A DNA stretch of 64,000 nucleotides from Kitasatospora sp. MAP12-44 (lineage in GTDB: Bacteria > Actinomycetota > Actinomycetes > Streptomycetales > Streptomycetaceae), in the NCBI RefSeq assembly GCF_029892095.1, contig NZ_JARZAE010000004.1:3720001-3784000 (forward strand), given 5' to 3'. A program made the translations under genes and the position numbers. Positions 51,013-59,484 of this stretch are shown here, piece after piece. Below the pieces are notes generated by a model that saw nothing but the letters and a program-made list of their open reading frames with translations, was not told the DNA's origin and ran no database searches. Every line of letters begins with the position of its first letter. Position 1 is the stretch's first letter.

Positions 51013-51716
51013 GCGTAGCGCACCGCCTGGGCGCGGTCGCGGGCGCCGGTCTTGGCGAAGATCCGGTTGATATGCGTCTTGACGGTCGCCAGGCCCAGGT
51101 AGAGCCGCTCGGCGATCTCGGCGTTGGAGAGGCCCTCGGCGATCAGCACCAGCACCTCGCGCTCACGGTCCGTCAGCCCGTCGGCGGCGGCCACCGGACC
51201 GGTGGGCGCGGCGGGGCTGGTGGGGCCGCTGGGGCCGGTGGGGCCGGTGACCATGACGGCGGCGACCAGGCGCTGCTGGACCACCGGGTCCATCCAGGTC
51301 TGCCCGGCGTGCACAGCCCGGATGCCGGCCTCGATCCGCTCCGAGCCGACGTCCTTGGTCAGATAGCCCTTGGCGCCCGCGCGCAGGGCGGGGAAGATCG
51401 AGGCATCGTCCGCGTAGGTGCTCAGGACCAGCACCGGGGTGCCCGGCAGCTGCTCGGCGAGCGCGGCGGTGGCGGCGATGCCGTCCATCACGGGCATCGA
51501 CAGGTCCATCAGGACGACGTCCGGGCGGTGCAGCAGCGCGGCGGCGACGGCCTCCTCGCCGTTTCCGGCCAACGCCACCACCTGCATGCCCTCGTTGAGC
51601 CCGACCAGGAGGGCGAGCCCGTCCCGGGTCACCCGCTGGTCGTCCGCGATCACCACTCGGATCATCTGCCCGCTCTTCCCTCGCGTATCGGCCACGTCCT
51701 GCTGTCCCGCTGTCAT
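50964..51716 (-). CDS. NarL/LuxR-family response regulator
   Basis: A 250-residue response regulator. The receiver has acidic ADDQ, phosphoacceptor Asp71 (DVVLMDLSMPVMDG) and Lys in GAKGYLTKDV. The LuxR HTH reads LTDREREVLVLIAEGLSNAEIAERLYLGLATVKTHINRIFAKTGARDRAQAVRYAYR. The linker is an unusual collagen-like run (VTGPTGPSGPTSPAAPTGP). The ATG at 51716 overlaps the kinase stop as ATGA, supporting coupling; an internal ATG at 51665 (MIRVVIADDQ) matches the usual family start and is an alternative. Partner of the histidine kinase immediately upstream. Confidence 0.92.
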   Translation of the reverse strand: MTAGQQDVADTRGKSGQMIRVVIADDQRVTRDGLALLVGLNEGMQVVALAGNGEEAVAAALLHRPDVVLMDLSMPVMDGIAATAALAEQLPGTPVLVLSTYADDASIFPALRAGAKGYLTKDVGSERIEAGIRAVHAGQTWMDPVVQQRLVAAVMVTGPTGPSGPTSPAAPTGPVAAADGLTDREREVLVLIAEGLSNAEIAERLYLGLATVKTHINRIFAKTGARDRAQAVRYAYRSGIVPAEGGEAVG

Positions 51717-52960
51717 CCCGGCACCTCCATGACGACCCGCCAGCCGCCGACGAGCCCACCGGTGTCGGCCGGCCCGGCCTCGGCACGGCCACCGGCCCGC
51801 TCGATCCGCTCGCGCATCCCGCGCAGCCCGTTGCCCCCGCCGCCCGAGGAGCCGGACGGCGGCGCCTGGCCCGGGCCGTTGGAGACGGTCACCAGCACTC
51901 CCCCGGCACGGTAGTCCAAGACGATCTCGGTCGCCGCACCGCGCGCGTAGCGGGCCACGTTGGTCAGCGCCTCCTGCACGCCCCGGTAGAGCGCGAAGCC
52001 GGCGTCCGGGTCGCAGGGCCACGGCGTGCCCAGCACCGAGAGGGCGACGGTCAGTTCCAGATCCCGGCGGCAGCGCTCGACCAGCGGTTCCAGGTCCTCC
52101 AGCGCGGGCAGCCGGTCGCCGCGCAGCGCGCCGACGGCGTGCCGGGCCTCGTTGAGGCCCTCCCTGGTCAACTCGACGGAACGCTCGATGACCTGCTGCA
52201 GCAGCGGCGAGACCTGCTCGCGCTCGCCGAGTCGGCGGGCGCCCTCCAACTGGATCGACAGCGCCGACAGCGACTGCGCCAGCACATCGTGCAACTCACC
52301 GGCGATCCGGGCCCGTTCGGCATCTGCGGCGGCCCGGGTCTCGGCCTCCCGGGCGTCCTCAAGCTCGGCCAGCAGCAGCTCGGTCCGGGCCTGGCTCTCC
52401 CGGCTGCGGCGGATCAGCTCGGCGGTGACCGCCAGCACCACGCAGAACAGGGTGCCCGAAGTGGCCGACTCCACCGGACTGTCGCTGGTCAGCGCCAGCA
52501 GCACGGCCAGCAGCACGGTCGTCGTGCCACCGACCAGCACGGCCCGGCGCAGCTCCAACTGGAGGAACGTCAGCATCACCGCGCCGGAGACCGGGATGTC
52601 CGCGAGCGCGCCGTCCGGGTCCAGTGCGGCCACCGCCAGCCCGCCGACCGACAGCAGCAGGGCCAGCGCCAGCCGCCAGCCGGGCGGGTCGGCGGGCCAG
52701 CGGCCGCCGCCCGCGATCATCAGCGGCAGGGCGTAGCAGGCCAGCGCGATGCTCAGCGCCAGGCCGGTGCCGGACAGCCCCGGCCGGACGCTCCCGGTCC
52801 AGGCGCACACGCCGATCACCGCGAGCATCAACCAGGTGAGCGGACGCAGGCGGTGGGCCTGGCGCTGTTGGCGCTGCTGGACGCGGACCCTGGCGCCCGC
52901 GATCCGGACGCTGTCGCCGGCCGCGGCGCTCGGGGCGACGGGCTGCGTGGTGGACTCCAT
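51713..52960 (-). CDS. NarL-type sensor histidine kinase (HisKA_3)
   Basis: A 415-residue membrane kinase. A basic Gln/Arg-rich N-terminus leads to four or five membrane segments (about residues 40-190) with no obvious sensor loop. The HisKA_3 domain has the phosphorylated His in RARIAGELHDVLAQSLSALSIQLEGAR. The ATP domain has NVARYARGA and GNGLRGMRERIERAGG. Such kinases with short membrane sensors often answer envelope or redox stress; the stimulus here is unknown. It forms an operon with the response regulator. An inverted repeat lies 57-79 bp upstream of the ATG. Confidence 0.9.
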   Translation of the reverse strand: MESTTQPVAPSAAAGDSVRIAGARVRVQQRQQRQAHRLRPLTWLMLAVIGVCAWTGSVRPGLSGTGLALSIALACYALPLMIAGGGRWPADPPGWRLALALLLSVGGLAVAALDPDGALADIPVSGAVMLTFLQLELRRAVLVGGTTTVLLAVLLALTSDSPVESATSGTLFCVVLAVTAELIRRSRESQARTELLLAELEDAREAETRAAADAERARIAGELHDVLAQSLSALSIQLEGARRLGEREQVSPLLQQVIERSVELTREGLNEARHAVGALRGDRLPALEDLEPLVERCRRDLELTVALSVLGTPWPCDPDAGFALYRGVQEALTNVARYARGAATEIVLDYRAGGVLVTVSNGPGQAPPSGSSGGGGNGLRGMRERIERAGGRAEAGPADTGGLVGGWRVVMEVPG

Positions 52961-53016
52961 CCCCCCAGCATGCCGCCTGCCCCGTTTCGGCCGCGTCCGG
53001 CCCTGGGTTGAACAGC

Positions 53017-53039
53017 GGGTTGACCAGTGGAGTCAACCC
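53017..53039. promoter_or_regulatory. Inverted repeat upstream of the histidine kinase gene
   Basis: GGGTTGAC (53017-53024) and GTCAACCC (53032-53039) form 8-bp perfect arms around 7 bp. A third half-site, GGGTTGAA, lies at 53005-53012. A direct or inverted NarL-type site for autoregulation is plausible. Confidence 0.45.
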
Positions 53040-53160
53040 GTGGGTGGAGGCGGCCGGATCTTCCCATCCGACACCCTTTCATGTCACCCTTCCCAAGCCC
53101 AGCACCACTCACCTGGCTTCTCGGGACTGGGCGTGAACCTAAGGACGCGTGGGGGTACCC

Positions 53161-53820
53161 GTGAGCAGCGAGATCTATTTCACCAACAACCACCGGGACC
53201 TGTGCGAGCAGTACGGGACCGGCGCAGGATTCCAGTTCGAGTTCAACTGCTCGCGCTGCCAGGACACCTGGCGCTCACCGTTCGAGCGCTTCACCACCGG
53301 GCGGGCGGCCGGCTGGGTCAGCAAGGGGGTGGGCGCGGCCTGGAGCCTGCTGGGGGGCCAGGGCAGCACCATCACGAACGCCGCCGACGGCCTGGCCGGT
53401 GCCACCTGGGGCAGCTCGCGGGACGCCGCCTTCGAGCGGGCGATAGCCAACGCGCAGGGCCACTTCCACCGTTGTGCCCGCTGCACGCAGCATGTCTGCG
53501 ACCAGTGCTGGAACGGCGCCCAGGGTCTGTGCCAGGGCTGCGCGCCCGACACCGCGGCCGAGGCGGAGGTGGCCCGCCAGCGCGGGCTCAACGAGGCGGT
53601 CAGCGAGCGGGCGTACGCCGCCGGGCAGCAGAGCGCCAAGGCCTACGACGTGCAGACGCCGCGCCAGCTGGTCTGCCCGCAGTGCAACCACGAGACGCAC
53701 GGTTCGGCCTTCTGCCCCGGCTGCGGTTTCCGACTCGCCGACCCGGCCACCTGCACCTCGTGCCAGGGCGTGGTCCCGACCGGTGCCGCGTTCTGCCCGG
53801 GCTGCGGGACCAGGCAGTGA
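53161..53820 (+). CDS. Protein with multiple zinc ribbons
   Basis: A 219-residue soluble protein. Four or five Cys pairs are visible: NCSRCQ (about residue 30), RCARCTQHVCDQCW and GLCQGC (about 103-125), CPQCNHETHGSAFCPGC (about 179-195) and CTSCQGVVPTGAAFCPGC (near the C-terminus). The last four pairs form a double zinc ribbon like those in membrane-sensor and RNA-related proteins. The region between has a Gly/Ala-rich helix (GWVSKGVGAAWSLLGGQGS). The start GTG 53161 follows GGGGG at 5 nt. Function unknown; no membrane segment is convincing. Confidence 0.82.
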   Translation: MSSEIYFTNNHRDLCEQYGTGAGFQFEFNCSRCQDTWRSPFERFTTGRAAGWVSKGVGAAWSLLGGQGSTITNAADGLAGATWGSSRDAAFERAIANAQGHFHRCARCTQHVCDQCWNGAQGLCQGCAPDTAAEAEVARQRGLNEAVSERAYAAGQQSAKAYDVQTPRQLVCPQCNHETHGSAFCPGCGFRLADPATCTSCQGVVPTGAAFCPGCGTRQ

Positions 53821-53946
53821 GACTGCCGGGATAACAGATCGGTCACTCCGACGAGTTGGACGGCGTCTCGGCATTGGAGGCGTCGTCCCGCTCGCCCTAG
53901 GCTGTCGGCAACCGCCGATCACGGGTGGGAGAGGAGCGCCGGAACC

Positions 53947-54618
53947 ATGCGCGTCGGGGAACTGAGCAACCGGGCCGGCGTCCCGGTGCCCACCATCAAG
54001 TACTACCTGCGCGAGGGCCTGCTGCCGCCCGGCGAGCTGACCTGCCCCAACCAGGCGCAGTACGGCGAACGGCACCTGCACCGGCTGAAGTTGATCAGGG
54101 CCCTGCTGGAGACCGGCCGGCTCTCGATCGCGGCGGCCCGGGACGTGCTGGCCGCGATCGACGCGCCCGAGGTGTCGCTGCACGAGACCCTGGGCGTCGT
54201 GCAGCGGGCGATCACGCCGCCGCCGGGCGACTGCGAGGGGCCGCAGTGGCAGCGGGCCGTCGCGGAGGCCTCGGCCTGGCTGCGCGGGCGCGGATGGCTG
54301 GTGGAGCCGGACGGGCCGGCCGGCACCGCACTGGCCCATCTGCTGCTCACACTGAACGAGTTGGGGCAGAGCGGACTGCTCGCCATGCTGAACGACTACG
54401 CCGCGGCCGCCGAGCGGCTGGCCGCCCTCGAACTCGCCGCGATCGGTTCGACCAGCCCAAGCCACCCGCGCAGCCCAGGCCACCCGACCCGCCCGGTCTC
54501 GGTGGACCGCCTGGTCGAGGGGGCGGTCCTGGGCACCGTCCTGGGCGACGCGCTGCTCGCCACCATGCACCGCCTCGCCCGGGAGGACGCCTCGCGGCGG
54601 GCCTTCGAAACGCTCTGA
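53947..54618 (+). CDS. MerR-family transcriptional regulator
   Basis: A 223-residue regulator. The winged HTH is residues 1-70 (MRVGELSNRAGVPVPTIKYYLREGLLPPGELTCPNQAQYGERHLHRLKLIRAL). A helical C-terminal region of about 150 residues has no metal-binding Cys, so it is not a metal or SoxR-type MerR. The effector is unknown. GAGAGGAG lies upstream of the ATG. It converges on the kinase gene with 7 bp between stops. Confidence 0.9.
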   Translation: MRVGELSNRAGVPVPTIKYYLREGLLPPGELTCPNQAQYGERHLHRLKLIRALLETGRLSIAAARDVLAAIDAPEVSLHETLGVVQRAITPPPGDCEGPQWQRAVAEASAWLRGRGWLVEPDGPAGTALAHLLLTLNELGQSGLLAMLNDYAAAAERLAALELAAIGSTSPSHPRSPGHPTRPVSVDRLVEGAVLGTVLGDALLATMHRLAREDASRRAFETL

Positions 54619-54625
54619 CGGATCG

Positions 54626-56254
54626 TCAGTTGTTCCATCCGTAGTCGCTGCTTCCGCCGTCGACATAGCCGCTGCTGCCGTCGGTGCTCCCGTCGCTGCT
54701 TCCGACGCCGGTCCCGTCGGCGCCGGCATTGTCAGCAGCAGGGGTGCCGTTGGCTCCGCCGTTCCCCAACGAGCTGATGATCGAGTCGAGTTGGTGCTGC
54801 CATGAGGCGGCCGTCGCGCCGTCCACCGCGTGCTTCTTCGACAGGTCGCGCACCTGGCGCTGGGCCGACTTCAGCTGCAGCACCGCCACCGGCTGCCGGC
54901 CGGCCGAGATCGCCGCCGAGGCAGCGTCGAGGGTCTTGAGCAGCGCCGCCTGCCGGTCGCCCGGCAGCTGCGCCTGGGCCACCTCGGCGCTCAGCGCGGC
55001 GAGCGCGGCCGATGGAGCCGGCCGAGCCGAGGCGGACGCTGCGGGGGGCGTCGACTGCACGGCCGGCGTGGGGGCCGCGCTGTTCGCACCCGGCGCTGCC
55101 TGCACCGGAGTCGACGCACCGGCCGGGTGCTTGGCGGGCTGTCCGCCGCCCGACCCGGAGAAGGCCACCGCGGCCAGCACCCCGACCCCGGCCAGCACCC
55201 CCGCGCCGATCAGCACGGCACGGCCGCGGCTCGGTCTGCGCCGGGCGGGCGCCTCGGCCGGGTACGCGGGCAGCGGCGCCATCACCGAGGTGGGCGCGCC
55301 GACACCCTGGTACGGCGGCGGCTCCTGGTACGCCTGCGGGTACGGGGTGGCCGGCAGCACGGTCGTCCGGGCACCGCCACCCGCGTCGGCGATGGCGCCG
55401 GTGAGCAGTTCGGACGTACGGTCCAGCGCGCCCGGGACGGGTATCGCCGCCAGCAGCTCGGCCCGGGCGGCTGCCGCATTCAGCGGGCGGTCCGCCGGTC
55501 GCTTCGCCAGCATCCGCAGGGTCACCAGGTCCAGCGCGGGCGGCACCTCGGGCCGTCGATGGGAGACCGGGACGGGCTCCTCCGTCACCTGCTTGAACGC
55601 GATGGCGACCGGCGTCTCGGCGGTGAACGGCGGCTGCCCGGTGAGCATCTCCACCAGCACGCAGCCCAGCGCGTAGAGGTCGGTCCGGCCGTCCACCTCG
55701 GCGGCGGTGGCCTGCTCGGGCGACAGGTAGGCGGCGGTGCCGAGCACCGTGGCGGTCTGGGTCAGCTGCTGGCCCGACGCGCTGGCGCGGGCGATGCCGA
55801 AGTCGACGACCTTCACCCCGCCGTCATCCGTGATCATGATGTTCCCGGGCTTGATGTCCCGGTGCACCAGGCCGGCGGCGTGCGCCACCTCCAGCGCCTC
55901 GCAGACCGCCGAGGCGATCCCGACCGCGCGCTCCACCGGCAGCGGCCCGTTCTCGGCCAGCAGCGAGCCGAGCGACCGGCCGCGGATCAACTCCATGACG
56001 ATGTACGGGGAGCCCTGGTCCATGCCCGAGTCGAAGACCATCGCGATCCGCGGGTGCACCAGCATCGCCGCGTGCTGCGCCTCGCGGCCGAACCGCTCGG
56101 CGAACCGCGGGTCCTCGGCCAGGCCGCCATTGAGCACCTTGACCGCCACCGGGCGGCCGAGCACCCGGTCGACGCCCTCGTAGACGGTGGCCATGCCACC
56201 GACGCCCAGCATGCCGACGAGTTCGTAGCGGCCGTTCAGCGCACGTCCGATCAC
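54626..56254 (-). CDS. PknB-like Ser/Thr protein kinase, single-pass membrane
   Basis: A 542-residue Hanks-type kinase. Gly-rich loop GMLGVGGMATVYEG, catalytic Lys39, HRDIKPGN with catalytic Asp133, DFG Asp151, and the activation segment to LSPEQATAAEVDGRTDLYALG are all intact. A Pro-rich linker runs to about residue 340, then one membrane segment (RAVLIGAGVLAGVGVLAAVAFSG). The extracytoplasmic part has no PASTA repeats; instead it has a helical stretch (LAALSAEVAQAQLPGDRQAALLKTLDAASAAISAGRQ) and a Gly/Ser/Asp tail ending YGWNN. GTG 56254 follows GAGGAG at 9 nt. The longer open frame lacks homology. Confidence 0.92.
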   Translation of the reverse strand: MIGRALNGRYELVGMLGVGGMATVYEGVDRVLGRPVAVKVLNGGLAEDPRFAERFGREAQHAAMLVHPRIAMVFDSGMDQGSPYIVMELIRGRSLGSLLAENGPLPVERAVGIASAVCEALEVAHAAGLVHRDIKPGNIMITDDGGVKVVDFGIARASASGQQLTQTATVLGTAAYLSPEQATAAEVDGRTDLYALGCVLVEMLTGQPPFTAETPVAIAFKQVTEEPVPVSHRRPEVPPALDLVTLRMLAKRPADRPLNAAAARAELLAAIPVPGALDRTSELLTGAIADAGGGARTTVLPATPYPQAYQEPPPYQGVGAPTSVMAPLPAYPAEAPARRRPSRGRAVLIGAGVLAGVGVLAAVAFSGSGGGQPAKHPAGASTPVQAAPGANSAAPTPAVQSTPPAASASARPAPSAALAALSAEVAQAQLPGDRQAALLKTLDAASAAISAGRQPVAVLQLKSAQRQVRDLSKKHAVDGATAASWQHQLDSIISSLGNGGANGTPAADNAGADGTGVGSSDGSTDGSSGYVDGGSSDYGWNN

Positions 56255-56548
56255 CTGGTCCCGCTCCTCACACTCCGTGGGCCGGGCATCGCCCCCGGCA
56301 CCCGCGCCATGATCCGGCATCGCCCCCGGCCGCCCGTCAGCGGGGCGACGCCGACGCCCGGCGGCCACCGGCCGCTGGTCCGTACGGGCGCTGGCCGCAC
56401 GGCAGTTCGGGCACGATACCCCCGAAGGGGTGCCACTTCGCGCGCGGCGTCTGGCCAAGGCACAGACCCGGCAGTAACTTACCCGCGAGTACCAGGTGTG
56501 ACCCCCATCACACCTCGCGCGTACCTCCCCCCACCCTGGAGGACTGCC

Positions 56549-57490
56549 ATGCCCCAATCCACGCTGCCCGCACAGGCGGTGACCGCGCCGCGCGGTCGCC
56601 GGCTCGCCGCGCTCGTCACCGGCTGCACGCTGCTGGCCGCCGCCCTGGTCGGCGCCGCCGCCCCCGCGCGGGCCCAGGCGGCCGCGCAACCGGACCCGAT
56701 CGCCGCCGCCCAGGCGCTCGCCGCGCCGCTCGTTCCGGGCGCCAACGACTGGTCGTGCAAGCCGAGTTCCGCCCACCCCCGGCCGGTCGTGCTGGTCCAC
56801 GGCACCTTCGCGAACGGCTCGGTCAACTGGCTGACCATCGCCCCGGCGCTGGCCGCCAACGGGTACTGCGTCTTCGCGCTCACCTACGGCGCGCAGCCCG
56901 ACGTCCCCGTGCTGCGCGCGATCGCCCCGGTCGCGGACTCCGCGCAGCAGCTGTCCACCTTCGTGGACGGCGTGCTGGCGGCCACCGGCGCCGGCCAGGT
57001 CGACATCGTCGGCCACAGCCAGGGCGGCATGATGCCGCGTTACTACCTGAAGTTCGACGGCGGCGCGGCCAAGGTGCACACCCTGGTCGGCCTGGCACCC
57101 AGCAACCACGGCACCACCCTCGACGGCCTGAGCACCCTCGCGCAGTCGTACCCGGGCGCGGCGGCCGTGGTCGGCTCGCTCTGCCCCGCCTGCACCGACC
57201 AGCTCGTCGGCTCGGACACCCTCAACCGGCTCAACGCGGACGGCGACACGCTGCCCGGCGTCACGTACTGGGTGATCGCGACCCGCTACGACGAGGTGGT
57301 GACGCCCTACCAGTCGCAGTTCCTCACCGGCCCCGACGTGCACAACGTCCTCGTCCAGGACCTCTGCCCCGCCAACGCCCCCGACCACGTGCTGATGGCC
57401 ACCGACCCGGTGGTCGAGCACGAGATCCGCCACGCCCTCGACCCCGCCGACGTCGGCGACGCCACCTGCCTGGCCAACCTGACCGGCTGA
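56549..57490 (+). CDS. Secreted lipase/esterase (alpha/beta hydrolase, LipA/triacylglycerol lipase type)
   Basis: A 313-residue exported hydrolase. The signal peptide (residues 1-45) is long, with an RGRR basic region and AARA-like cleavage. The oxyanion region is VVLVHGTFANGSVNW, the nucleophile Ser157 is in VGHSQGGMMPRYYLK, the acid is probably Asp in ATRYDEVVTPY, and the His is in NAPDHVLMATDP. Four Cys suggest two disulfides. It is closest to streptomycete lipases/cutinase-like esterases of the class 2 lipase family. GGAGG lies 6 nt before the ATG. Confidence 0.93.
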   Translation: MPQSTLPAQAVTAPRGRRLAALVTGCTLLAAALVGAAAPARAQAAAQPDPIAAAQALAAPLVPGANDWSCKPSSAHPRPVVLVHGTFANGSVNWLTIAPALAANGYCVFALTYGAQPDVPVLRAIAPVADSAQQLSTFVDGVLAATGAGQVDIVGHSQGGMMPRYYLKFDGGAAKVHTLVGLAPSNHGTTLDGLSTLAQSYPGAAAVVGSLCPACTDQLVGSDTLNRLNADGDTLPGVTYWVIATRYDEVVTPYQSQFLTGPDVHNVLVQDLCPANAPDHVLMATDPVVEHEIRHALDPADVGDATCLANLTG

Positions 57491-57508
57491 CGCCGGCCCC
57501 GGACAGCG

Positions 57509-57542
57509 CAGTGGGCCCGGAACCGCGGTTCCGGGCCCACTG
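57509..57542. terminator. Bidirectional terminator between the lipase gene and proS
   Basis: CAGTGGGCCCGGAACC and GGTTCCGGGCCCACTG form a 16-bp perfect stem around GC, between converging genes. Confidence 0.85.
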
Positions 57543-57555
57543 GCCTGTTCAGGGA

Positions 57556-59271
57556 TCAGACCGCGAGGCGAGCCTCGTTGATCAGCGCCGTCACGGCCGC
57601 GGCCGCCTCCGCGATCGGGACCTGCACGGTCTCGCCGTCGGCGCGGGCGACCAGCTCGACCACGCCCTCCTTCAGACCGCGCGGGCCGACGGTGATCCGG
57701 AACGGGATGCCGATCAGCTCGATGTCCGCGAACTTCACCCCGGGGCGCTCGTTGCGGTCGTCCAGGACGACGTCCACCCGAGCCGCGCGCAGCTGCTCGT
57801 AGAGACCCTCGACGACCTTGGTGGTCTCCTCGTCGCCCTTGCCGATCGGCACGATGACGACCTCGAACGGCGCGACCGAGACCGGCCAGACGATGCCCTT
57901 CTCGTCGTTGTGCGACTCGACGACCGCCGCGATGGAACGCTCGACGCCGATGCCGTAGCTGCCCATGATCGGCTTGATCCGGGTGCCGTCCGCGCCGAGC
58001 ACGCTGACGTCCAGCGACTCGGTGTACTTGTAGCCCAGCTTGAAGATGTGGCCGACCTCGACCGTGCGGACCACCGTGAGCGGCGCCGCGCAGGTCGGGC
58101 AGGCCTCACCGGCGACGACCTCGCGGAAGTCCGCCCAGCGGGTGACGGCGATGTCCCGCTCGATGTCGACGCCGCGCAGGTGGACACCGTCCTCGTTGGC
58201 GCCGGTGCTCATCGCGCGGCGCCCGCGCAGCGCCTCGTCGGCCAGCACGGTCAGTCCGGTCACGCCGACGGCGCCCAGGCTGCCCGGGGAGGCCTGCAGC
58301 GCCGCCTTGATCTCCTCCGGCTGCGCCGGGCGCGCGTTGCGGGCGCCGGTGACATCGAGCAGCTTCTGCTCGACCAGGCTGTGGTCGCCGCGGACCAGCA
58401 CCAGCGTGAGCTGGTCGTCGACGACGTACACCAGGGTCTTGATCTGGCGCTCGGCCGGCACCCCGTGCTTGGTGGCCAGCTGCTCGATGGTCCGGGCGTC
58501 GGGGGTGTCGAAGCGCTCCGGCGCGGCCAGGCTCTCCGGGTCCTCGATCGCCGGCAGCGCCGAGGTGGCCTTCTCCACATTGGCGGCGTAGCCACAGGCC
58601 GGGCAGTGCGCGACCAGGTCCTCGCCGGCCTCGGTGGGCGACATGAACTCGACCGAGGCCGAGCCGCCCATCGCGCCGCTGGACGCCTGCACGGGGATGG
58701 CGGGGATGCCCAGGCGCTGGAAGATCCGCACATAGGCCTCGCGGTGCAGGTCGAAGGAGCGGTCCAGGCCGGCCTGGTCAAGGTCGAAGCTGTAGGAGTC
58801 CTTCATGGTGAACTCGCGCACCCGCAGCAGACCGCTCTTCGGGCGGGGCTCGTCGCGGAACTTGGTCTGGAACTGGTACCACATCTGCGGCAACTGCTTG
58901 TAGGAGGCGAGCTCCTGGGCGAGCGTGGTGAAGATCTCCTCGTGCGTCATACCCAGCGCGAGGTCCGCACCCTTGCGGTCCTTGAGGCGGAACATCTCGT
59001 CGCCCATGACCTCCCAGCGGCCCGAGCGCTGCCAGATCTCCGCCGGGTGCATCGCGGGCAGGATCCACTCCTGGGAGCCGATCCGCTCCATCTCCTCGCG
59101 GATGATCTCGATGACCTTCGCCCGAACCCGGACAGCCAGCGGCAGCAGCGAGTAGTGCCCGGCCATCAACTGGCGTGCGAAACCAGCCCGGACGAGCAGC
59201 CGGTGGCTCACCGCGTCCGCGTCCGCCGGGTCATCACGCAGGGTCGGGGCGTACATCTGGGACCAGCGCAT
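57556..59271 (-). CDS. proS: Prolyl-tRNA synthetase, bacterial type with editing insert
   Basis: Class II synthetase charging tRNA-Pro, 571 residues. The N-terminal catalytic half has DDPADADAVSHRLLVRAGFARQLMAGHYSLLPLAVRV, FRDEPRPKSGLLRVREFTMKDSYSF (motif 2) and GSYGIGVERSIAAVVES (motif 3). Between them sits the YbaK-like deacylating insert (about residues 225-395). A Cys-containing element (CPACGYAANVEKA, CPTC) and the C-terminal anticodon-binding domain follow. This is the ~570-aa bacterial form, distinct from the ~470-aa archaeal-like form also found in many streptomycetes; whether both exist here cannot be seen. No strong ribosome binding site precedes ATG 59271. It is adjacent to the tRNA-Thr attachment site. 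Confidence 0.94.
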   Translation of the reverse strand: MRWSQMYAPTLRDDPADADAVSHRLLVRAGFARQLMAGHYSLLPLAVRVRAKVIEIIREEMERIGSQEWILPAMHPAEIWQRSGRWEVMGDEMFRLKDRKGADLALGMTHEEIFTTLAQELASYKQLPQMWYQFQTKFRDEPRPKSGLLRVREFTMKDSYSFDLDQAGLDRSFDLHREAYVRIFQRLGIPAIPVQASSGAMGGSASVEFMSPTEAGEDLVAHCPACGYAANVEKATSALPAIEDPESLAAPERFDTPDARTIEQLATKHGVPAERQIKTLVYVVDDQLTLVLVRGDHSLVEQKLLDVTGARNARPAQPEEIKAALQASPGSLGAVGVTGLTVLADEALRGRRAMSTGANEDGVHLRGVDIERDIAVTRWADFREVVAGEACPTCAAPLTVVRTVEVGHIFKLGYKYTESLDVSVLGADGTRIKPIMGSYGIGVERSIAAVVESHNDEKGIVWPVSVAPFEVVIVPIGKGDEETTKVVEGLYEQLRAARVDVVLDDRNERPGVKFADIELIGIPFRITVGPRGLKEGVVELVARADGETVQVPIAEAAAAVTALINEARLAV

Positions 59272-59367
59272 CTGAGTGTCTTTCTGTCGTGCGCCCGGAG
59301 GCACGGAGCGGTGACGAAGAGCCGTTCCGACTTTTGCCCAGGCCCGCGCAGAGGGCCGCAGACATGC

Positions 59368-59401
59368 AAAAAGCCCAGGTCACGGCGAGTGAGTCCTGGG
59401 C
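59368..59401 (-). terminator. Intrinsic terminator of the tRNA-Thr gene
   Basis: On the minus strand GCCCAGG, a 15-nt loop and CCTGGGC are followed by TTTTT (59372-59368). It lies 8 bp beyond the tRNA 3' end. A T-tract terminator of this kind fits a tRNA gene, and marks this side of the att site as original chromosome. Confidence 0.75.
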
Positions 59402-59409
59402 CTTCTGAG

Positions 59410-59452
59410 AGCCGCTTTCGGGATTCGAACCCGAGACCTACGCATTACGAGT
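59410..59452 (-). other. Attachment site: 3' half of tRNA-Thr(CGT)
   Basis: On the minus strand the sequence runs anticodon loop CTCGTAA (anticodon CGT), stem strand TGCGT, variable loop, T arm TCGGG-TTCGAAT-CCCGA, acceptor strand AAGCGGC and discriminator T. The 5' strand of the anticodon stem is missing: where ACGCA should precede the loop, ATGTA is found, and no D arm follows. So only 43 nt of tRNA remain. A tRNA cut at the anticodon loop with its own terminator intact is what a tyrosine-integrase element leaves at the distal att site. Confidence 0.8.
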
Positions 59453-59484
59453 ACATCAGCGATCATGCCCGATGATGACCAATA

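Noticed and set aside
54830..57490. An 886-codon plus-strand frame spanning the kinase gene antisense and the lipase
   Set aside because: Only the lipase from 56549 is real; the upstream part is the antisense of the Ser/Thr kinase with no recognisable protein.
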